Below are positions 27,072 to 36,000 of a stretch of DNA of 64,000 bases, piece after piece (within the stretch, counting starts at the first letter, position 1; each line of letters starts with the position of its first letter). The stretch is from the NCBI GenBank assembly GCA_031841125.1, contig CM063108.1:46584122-46648121 (forward strand), given 5' to 3'. The position numbers and the translations under genes were made by a program. A model generated the notes under the pieces. That model searched no databases. It had not been told where the DNA came from and saw nothing but the letters and a program-made list of their open reading frames with translations. This DNA comes from Acanthococcus lagerstroemiae (lineage: Eukaryota; Arthropoda; Insecta; Hemiptera; Eriococcidae).

Positions 27072-30000
27072 TGAATGATGATCCTCCTTCTGTAATAATT
27101 TGTGACGATAAACTATTTGGTATTCAGAAGAAGAAGGATGGTTGGTATCTTGGTAACTACCCACTTACTTTCACACACTCAAAAGTGACTGTTTGTGGTA
27201 AGGATTATGATCGAACCAAAGGATTGATGTCTCTACTCACAAAGAAAAGTCCTGAACACTATAATGAACAAGATTTGGAAAGTTATAAATCGATGCTTCA
27301 AGATACAAAATATCACTTAACAAAGGGTGGAGATAAAATCAAAAGCAAAGTTGGAAATAAATATAAGAATATTATAAGTAAATTTTTCCCCGAGTATGAA
27401 GATGTATGGGTTAGTAATTTGCATCCATCACAAAAACCTTTAGCTGCGAGTACTCCCATCAGAATAGGGACTAGAAGTTCCTTGAATGAGGATTTGAATC
27501 AATCATTTGCTATAGCAAACAATTTAAGGGGTCTAGATAGCATAAGAACGGATATAGATGACATGATTTCCAACATAAATGCAATCCTCCCCAACAGAAA
27601 CCCTAAACATGGTAATAGGGATGGTGATAAAAATGAAAATTCTTATACTGGTCAAGGTTTTGAGCTCCCTACTGAAATGAAACTCATAAATACACATTCG
27701 GGGCCTATCAACTCTCATTTTACCTACTGGGATGATCCGAATGAGTTGGTTGAACGTTTGTATTTATTGCATTGTTCAAAGCAGGCTGGGAATACCGGAC
27801 TAGATAACGAGATTCTTAGTATAGTAGAAGAGCTTCGTGAAGCTGGATACATTGAGTAAATTAACTCATATTGTTTTGTACCCATACTATGAAAATGGTA
27901 AAAAATTCATCAGTGTCCTTAAATGTTAGGAAAGAAATTGCGAAGGAATTACACAAATCAGCTCGTCGTAACTACTATAGAAGACATGTTTTTGTTAGAG
28001 GCTTGCAGGATTTATTTCAAGCTGATCTTGTAGAAATGATACCGTATGAGAAAGAAAATGATGGATTCCGATATTTACTTACAGTTATTGATGTATTTTC
28101 AAAATATGCTTGGGCAAGACCTATTCGTCAAAAAAACGCTATTGATGTAACTAATGCTATGAGAGATATTCTAAACTCTAGTGATGGTGCTCATTTGAAA
28201 CCTCCCAAATTTCTTCAGGTTGATTTAGGGAAAGAATTCTACAACTCTAAATTCCAGTCAATGTTAACTAAGGAGTTTCATACTAAAATGTATAGTGTTT
28301 ATAGCAATAAAAAGGCATGTGTAATTGAACGTTTCAATCGCACTTTGAAAACCAAAATGTGGCGAGAATTTTCTGCTAGAGGCTCTTATCGTTGGGTAGA
28401 CATTTTACCTGATTTGATGTATGAGTACAATCATAGCATTCATAGAAGCATCAAAACTACTCCAGCAAGTATTAGTGCCCAAGATGAGGGTAGGTTGAAA
28501 GCATTACATGACTCTAATCATAATAGTAAAAAGCGTGGTACTGTAAAATTCAAGGAGGGGGATTGTGTTCGCATTAGTCGCATAAAAGGAGTTTTCGATA
28601 AGGGCTACTTACCAAACTGGTCTACAGAGTTGTTTTTCATAACTAAAGTCTGTCCTACCTTACCTGTGACTTATGAACTAAAAGATTATTACGGAAACCC
28701 TATAAAAGGTGGGTTCTATAATGAGGAATTGCAAAAGACCAATTTTAGGGATATCTACCTTGTAGAGAAAATTGTGCGACGCAAAGGTGATAAGGTTTTA
28801 GTAAAGTGGTTGGGATTCTCAAGCAGCCAAAATACTTGGGAAGATAGCAAAAATATACTATAATTTAGTCCGCACAGCTTCCTTCCTTTCTTCTAAATGA
28901 AGGGTAGAATAAATTTGTTTCAGTTTTTAATTAGAATAATATACACATTATATACATTGATGAATAAACAATTTTTACAATACTTATCTCTATTAATTTA
29001 TTACTAATTCAACTTACAGCGTATAACTAGAAATTATAGATGATCATGTGATGAAAACTGAATACAAACACAGGATTCTGATTTGCTAATGATCTGGCAT
29101 TTGCATTCTTCGCACTCCATATCACATAAGCAATCATTCCTTGGCTTAGTTTCTGGAAATTCAATAATTGGATATTTACCAAATTTACCATCTTTGAATC
29201 CCAGAAGTTTCAGGAATGGAGCTCCATTTTGAAATTTTTCAAACTGAGTTTCGTTGCAGGCTAGCGTTGTGGTGAAGCGTTTTGGTAGATGAACCATACA
29301 ATCTTCCAACTCTACTACAACTGACTTGCCAAACTTTGTTGTCTGAATTTCTTTTTTAAAGATCTCATATGTCTTTAGTCGCTGTAGTTCGGCGAGCTTC
29401 TTGTATGGCTTTCTTATTCTACCACCACCAAGCTGGTTTAGAAAATCACCAAAATTATCACTTGACGAAGCCATATGTTACTAAAGAATGTGAATTAATG
29501 ATTTTTGAATTTAAAAACACAACACAACACAACACAACACTTCACTATATCAGACTCAAAGAGTGTTTAAATACTAGGAGTGATAGCAGATAAGTGTACC
29601 CAGCAAACAACCAATTCATATCCCTAGACTGATGAAGAATCCACACTCTAAACTACGTGAATGGAAGGGAAGCCAATCAGTGCTCTGTGATCCATATAAA
29701 AGTGGTTTGACAAGCCCCCCACCACAACCACCACCCTACTTTATAGAAATTTCTAGAATGTTTGTAACAGGTTAGATGAGTTCAAAAGAATTTGTTGAAG
29801 TCCCATTATTAGAAGTACTCAGAATAAGTAACAACAAAAGAAACCCATTAGTCTGCTCAAAAATTTCAAACAATGACTTGTCAATCAAGTTGATGATAGA
29901 GAGGAGAACAATAGAAAGACATTAGTCTGGTTTGAAAATTTCAGACAATAGCCTGTCAATCAAAGTGGCGACAAGAATGGAAACAATGGAAAGCCATTAG

Positions 30001-33000
30001 TCTGGTTAAAAAATTTCAAACAAAAGCATTTCAATCAAAAATGGCGAGGAGTGCGAGAACAAAAGAAAGCCATTAGACTGGTTCAAAAATTGCAAACAAT
30101 AGCTTGTCAATCAAGCCGGCCATGGTGATGAGAACCAGTTTAGACTTGCATTTAGGTCTGCAGAAAGGTATAAGAATAAGTTTTTGCACTATTCTTTTGG
30201 GAGGGTCAGGTAGCCGTGCGGTTAGAGGGTATGCCTTTCATTCGAAAGGTTCGAGTTCGAATCCCAACGATTGCATTAAAAAAAAAAAATCTGAAGAAAA
30301 AGGAGACAAAATCAGAGACCTCTATGACTGCTTGGTGAAACTAAACACACAGTGTGGTATGATGGGCTTCATATAGATGGCGTTTGGATTGATGGAGGTG
30401 ATAGGTTCAAACAAGGGTGAGGTTAAGAAAATCTCAGAAAGGTCAATGAACCACAGTTCAATGTAGGTTCAAACAAGGGTGAGGTTAAGAACCCCTGTTA
30501 GAGTGAGGTTAAGAACCCCTAATCGAGTGAGGTTAAGAGCGCCTATTAGAGTAAGGTTAAGAACCTCAGAAAGGACAATAAACCACAGTTCAATGACCTC
30601 CATCAAAATGACCATGCCAATTCTGGATCAAAAGTTCAATGACCTCCGCAAAAGACCATGACGATTCTAGCACAGCCATAAGGTCATTGACCTCTTGTTC
30701 AAGGTCAATGACCCTGGTTCACGGTCAATGACCTTATGACTGTGCTAGAATCGGCATATTACAACTACTCCAGTATTCTGCCAACTGTTGACTCCGAAAC
30801 GCCGTGCTCTTGCGCAACAGTTTTTTCCTCGATAATTGAGGATGACGTTTCACTATCTTAATTATCTTTAACCTCTCAGTGTTACTGACCGATTTTCTAA
30901 TTTTCTTTTTAAACCGGAATTCTCAGACGTTTTAAAAGCGTCAACAAGCGGTGTCCGGTAAATGCAAATTCTATAATAGAAACACGTGGCTACTTGCACT
31001 TACAGAGGCACACAACAAACCTGTTCACATATATAAAATTTCACTTGTACAGGTAAACATGCAAAAAACTTGTACTTCCACAGAGAAAACGAGCCAAAAC
31101 TTGCTGTTCTAGAGGTTAATGGTCATAACTTTTCTTCTAGAAGCCATTACATGCCCGAGGTTTCGTTGCAGACAACGAGAGGCAAAATAACGTGAAATTT
31201 CTAAAGGTGAAGGGAATATATAATTTACATTAAATTCATTACGCTTTTCACTTAACGAAGTTGCACTTCGGGAAGTTCTACCGTAGTGCCTACTGTTTTC
31301 CTCAGCAAGGATTTTTACTATACTTAGGTATTTACAGAGAAATCAATTCTCGCAGGTGCGATGAAGACGTTCGTTGTTGGGTGACTTTGAGAAAATTGAA
31401 ATAAGTATAGGTTGAAGTTACCTGCTTGGAAAATGACAAGATACAGTTCCTAGCGTGCTCAACATTATTTTTCCAAAATAAATCGGAAATCAGTTCTATA
31501 TGCAGCCACGGCTTAAACATCTTTAGGAAACAGTTTTCCAATGCTCTGTCAAAAAAACAACATGTTTAGATTTTAGCGAGGGAAATAAATATTTTTGAAT
31601 TTTTCCGAGAATTGCAAGTCGGTAAATTGATGTGTAAATATGAAATATAATAAAGATAAGAGATTGATAGGATCGTACATTTTTACATGATTATGAAATT
31701 GTAACACAGCCTTATCATGCGAATCTAATTCGACATCCAACGCGGTTTCTGCAAAAATAAAAAATAATATCAGAAAGACAGGGATATGATATTCAGAGCA
31801 CACACAATACAGATCATAAGTATCTATCATGCTATGATAAGGGGGGAGAAGATAGCCATTTCCTACTCAGGAAAAAATTACTCTCTCTTGACTATGTAAT
31901 GGGAAGGATGTAATAGTGATGACACGGTACTTCCAGCTGAACGGCTTTAGATATTTGAAGCTCGGGACAAACAATCGTGATGAAATTTCAAAAGGGCAAC
32001 TTATCTCTCAAAATGAGAAACAGTACCACACATTTTGTACCAGCAGCTGGCACCAATTCTTCTACATACAATATCCCGACAAAGTAGGTAATCGTAATAT
32101 CGGAACCGAATAAAAGCAACATTACTGGTGACGATGTCAAATGAAAGGTACGGCAAATATTCCCATAAATCGAACGTGGGCCCATTGATCAAATTCTTCA
32201 TTTTATCGACCATGGCGTATATTTTCTCATTCATTTCTGGGACATACAGTGCTAGCATATCATTTCCGAGAGCTGGTTGTATTCGTTTACGATTTTTCTT
32301 CCAGATATGTACTGAAAATAGGTCAAAAACACAAAAACCAATAGATTTAAATATATCAGAAATTCAATGTCAACCAAGATAACAGAATCAGGATCGTCGG
32401 CGTTTATTTGTCTTCTCCTTTTTGGGAGCGGACAAGGGAAAGGGGATGTTGACAGCAAAAAATTCCGACTAAAATACAAAAAAATCTCAGTGAAAACCAG
32501 TGGCGGAACCAAGGGCGGGCCTGGGTGGGCCAGGCCCTTCCAAAAATTTTTTTGGCCCGCCCAATTTTTTTTGAACAATGTGAAATTTTTTTACGAAAAA
32601 TAACTCACTTATAATAGACGGAAAGAATTCAAAAATAAAATACTTATAATCGATTTGCCAAAAGTTTAAATTTAGATAATGTTGTAGAGAATTTTGCTCT
32701 TCATCATAAAAATAGTCGTATTCTTTTATATTAATTGTTAATATCATGTAAGTACATACATATACAAATTTTTATAACAAGTACACAGTTTTATTCAAGC
32801 TGGCGTTTTATTCAAAAAATCCCCGTCCTTAACAATCCGGCCCTTCCGTGCCCACCCGAAAAAAATCGTAGTTCCGCCACTGGTGAAAACCTGAAAAAAA
32901 TTATTCTCTATCTTGTCCACTAGCTACTAGAATTTGCAGACAATGGAACTGGTGATAGGGTGGGGAGAAGGGGCCCAGCCCCGAGTTTTCATCACCTGAA

Positions 33001-36000
33001 TGTTTTTTTAACTCTCTTTCGGTCTTAGAGTGCAAAATCATGTTTTCTGAGAAAACGGCTTGACAAAAATTACATAATATTTTTTCTTCTTTTTCGATGC
33101 TTTTCCCCGGGCCTAGATTTTATCTCGACCTGACTTTTCTAAAAACATAGAGCAGGGTGTGAAGTGACACCTCAAATTCCCCATTACAACGGCCCTAAAC
33201 AGAGTAATTATTAACACCTAGGTATAGGTGCACAAAAACAGAAAGTCAGTTTATGTTTTTAAACGATCGGTATAAGTTATTATAATAAGGTACCGGTGGG
33301 TAATATGGCCACCCTAAAGCGAGAATTGACCTGTGGCGTTCAATTTCTCGTTTTTTCATCGGGCCCAAAGGGGAAATTGAGGTATTGTATATTTACTTCG
33401 AGTACACACGCTCAAATATGTAGAGTTCCGCCATCGGTCGTAGGGGGCCAATTTAAAAAAGGTTTAAGGTGACCATATCAAATGTTGGGGTCGGGTATTA
33501 CAGCCATCCCTATCCAATAATATTTCCAGTGCTGCCATAGAGATCTTCAAACTTGGATTGCGCTCGCTCAAAATACGTCGATACTGTTTACGTTGGTACA
33601 AGGCATGAAGCAGTGCTGCCAGTTATCGCAATATTTACTAAGAACGTAAGATTGTGAGGGGGGTGGCCATATTACCCCGCCGGTACCTTATGTATTTTTA
33701 TAAGTAGATATTTTGATCAGTATAATCTTGTTTAAAACGTCAGAATACTCACCTGGACCAGAGAAAATTCCATTGCCCCCGAAATATTCAAATGGTTTGC
33801 ATATTTGTGGTTTTCCTAGCATTCTAGAGCTTCCGAATACTACCTTGAATTCGAAACACACAAGTCGTAAGTATCATTATCGTGAGTTTGCAGTTGAGAA
33901 ATTGCGAATGGCACATAATTGTTAAAGTGACCCTTTTTAGCGGCACCCCCTCCCTCTGGAATTGTTCTATACTATGAAAAAACAATGTATGTCTAGTTTG
34001 AGGGCCATCGAATAATTTTAATTCGACCCCCAATATGGGTGAAGCTTAACATGTAGTTTACATAACAATTGAATACTGAAAAGAAAAAAAGGAGCTAAGA
34101 ATACGATTTTTGCAGAAAATTATTTCAAACGGTTATATTGCATGCAATACCCTCCAGACCGCCTCATCCCTCATAGTCAAGCTGTAAAACAGATCGAGGA
34201 GTGAGAAAACATAATTCAGAATAAGGGTTGATTTATTAGTTTTCAAGGTCGCTAAATTCAATTTTGGGAGTAATTTTTACATCCACTCCTCTCCTTATTT
34301 TCTTGTCATAATCTCTAGTCCTCCCTCCCACCTTCAAAATGCTACTAAGAGGGGCTGAAGCCAAAACCCGAACCACAGTAAATTTATTTAGAAGCTACTT
34401 GATTTTCGTTAAAAGATGCTAAATGCCTGAATTCTACAATCGCAAAAGGCTGAACAATTTTTTAAGACTGCAGTGTGTGAGTTAAGGAGACAGTTCATTT
34501 TTAGAAGTGACAAATTCTTGTATAAACAAAGAGTAGTTTCTCTAAGATTTTACTATGTTTCGGTTCTTAGTTTCAACCATATTCAGTAGCTATTTGAAGG
34601 AGGAGGAGAGAGGACAAGGGGTAAGAACAAGAGTGAGAGGAGGGTTCAATATAAAATTACCCCCAAAATCCAATTTAGTGGCCTTGAAAACCTATTAATT
34701 GAATGACAACTTTTTATGAAATTGACTCTCTTTGGTGGCACCAGGAAGAGTCGGATCCAAAAATTACTCCCAAGGTCCAATTCAGCGACATCAGAAGCTT
34801 ATAATAAGCCAATCCCTATTTCAAATTTCATTTCTTCATTTCTTCACCCCTCCTCCCCCATTTTAAGACCATACTGTGAGAGGTAAGGGGGTGGGTTTTT
34901 TATGCTCTGTGTCGATAAGATGAACAAACATAGTACCCCCAGCTCCTTTTTAGGGTGTTTGCCGCACGCGGCGCTGCAAACACTCTATTGCAATCGAATT
35001 TTTCTTTTCTTTAAATACGAGTGTGAATTGAGAATAAAATTACAAATCATAGTTCAGTTTTATAGTTCACTTTCATGTTAGAATACGACCTCTTTATACG
35101 TTCTTCGTCAACTGCTGCCATCTATCGGTAAGTTGGTCTACTATTCTGAATATTTCCTTTCGGTTACGAATGCAGCTTGGAAGTCAGCGATGTTCCAGCT
35201 TTTAGGAATCAGGATAGTGAATTCTCTTCTGGTTTTTACTTTCTGCTATCAAAAGTATAGTTTTTTCGGCTTTTGCTTTTGGCTAATTTTTAAGCTCACC
35301 GTTTAAAAATGAATAAGCTAGCGAAAAGCTCATTTAATTGACTTTAACTTATCAGCTAGTCAATGAATGCAGTAAAATTCCCATATAAGCAGACAACAAC
35401 ATAGAACATAGCAAACACTTTCTTACTACCTCGCTATCTGCGAGGTATAGCTTGTTCCTTTTCAGTATTTGAGGAGTTATCTGTCAAAAGAACGCTTGAC
35501 ATATGGGAATCCCTATGTCAAGCGCCCTTTTGACAGATAACTCCTCATTTAACTTTTACTGAAATCACCCAAAACCCTTACATAAATTACATGTTAAACT
35601 TTGCCCATCTTGGGGATCGAGTTACAATTGCCGCCCGCCTGGAAATCGTGGGGCCAGCGTCAAATTTACGCCGGTTTGGCGCTAGCGCCTTCCCATTTGA
35701 AATACATGCAAGCGCCGTTGCCGGATAGTATGGAGCCTGGCGCCAATTTTCGATTGGTGCTCGATTCGTACCAGAATCGAGGGTAAATCTAGCGTATATC
35801 TGGCGCCGATGTCGGAATTCGGGCTGGCCCCACGATTTCCAGGCGGGCGGATGGATCTCAAACTTGGCACTCATTATTTTCACGCCGTGTTGAACAGTTC
35901 TCGAGGGTGTCACAAAAAAATCGGACTTTGTCAAAATTAGGGATGTTCTAATAATTGAAGACCCCGAATTCAAAAACCGATAACTCATCCAGTTTCATCG

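Larger units (their letters stand above)
13278..30769. mobile_element. Polinton/Maverick (adintovirus-like) integrated virus-like element
   Basis: Boundaries are read directly: CCAGTA at 13272-13277 and 30770-30775, element termini AGTAGTTGTAATATGCC and its inverse. AG...CT ends with a 6-bp duplication are hallmarks of Polintons, which use a retroviral-type integrase. It has collinear TIRs of 3,262 bp each. The genes form the set shared by Polintons and adintoviruses: integrase, adenain-like protease, A32-like ATPase, major and minor capsid proteins, and a PLA2 protein. DNA polymerase B, normally present, is not found. All recognised frames are open, and the TIRs look almost identical, so the insertion looks young. 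Confidence 0.93.
27508..30769 (-). repeat. Right terminal inverted repeat, 3262 bp
   Basis: It is the mirror copy of 13278-16539. Its inner edge falls inside the 338-residue gene: identity starts at the codons for AIANNLRGLDS. This suggests the TIR grew inward by copying one end of the element onto the other. Confidence 0.93.
11720..31283 (-). mobile_element. Decayed pogo/Tigger transposon, split by the virus-like element
   Basis: The ends are imperfect inverted repeats: CAGCAGAACTTCGCTAATCG at 11720 and, inverted at the right end, CGGTAGAACTTCCCGAAG. TA lies outside each. Without the inserted element it would be about 2.07 kb, normal for pogo. On the minus strand the right part (30776-31000) encodes CENP-B/pogo helix-turn-helix pieces (RLKIIKIVKRHPQLS, then VAQEHGVSESTVGRIL in another frame). 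The left part (13093-13271) continues with EYPKLEKCVLVWFHP, and LAANMDGSERC at 12771-12980 is part of the DDE domain. Frameshifts show it was dead. It lies in intron 6 of the P450 gene. A small hAT-like remnant may sit at about 11990-12130. Confidence 0.8.

Noticed and set aside
35587..35988. 133-codon minus-strand frame
   Set aside because: It spans a GC-rich MITE and its flank, with no protein features.
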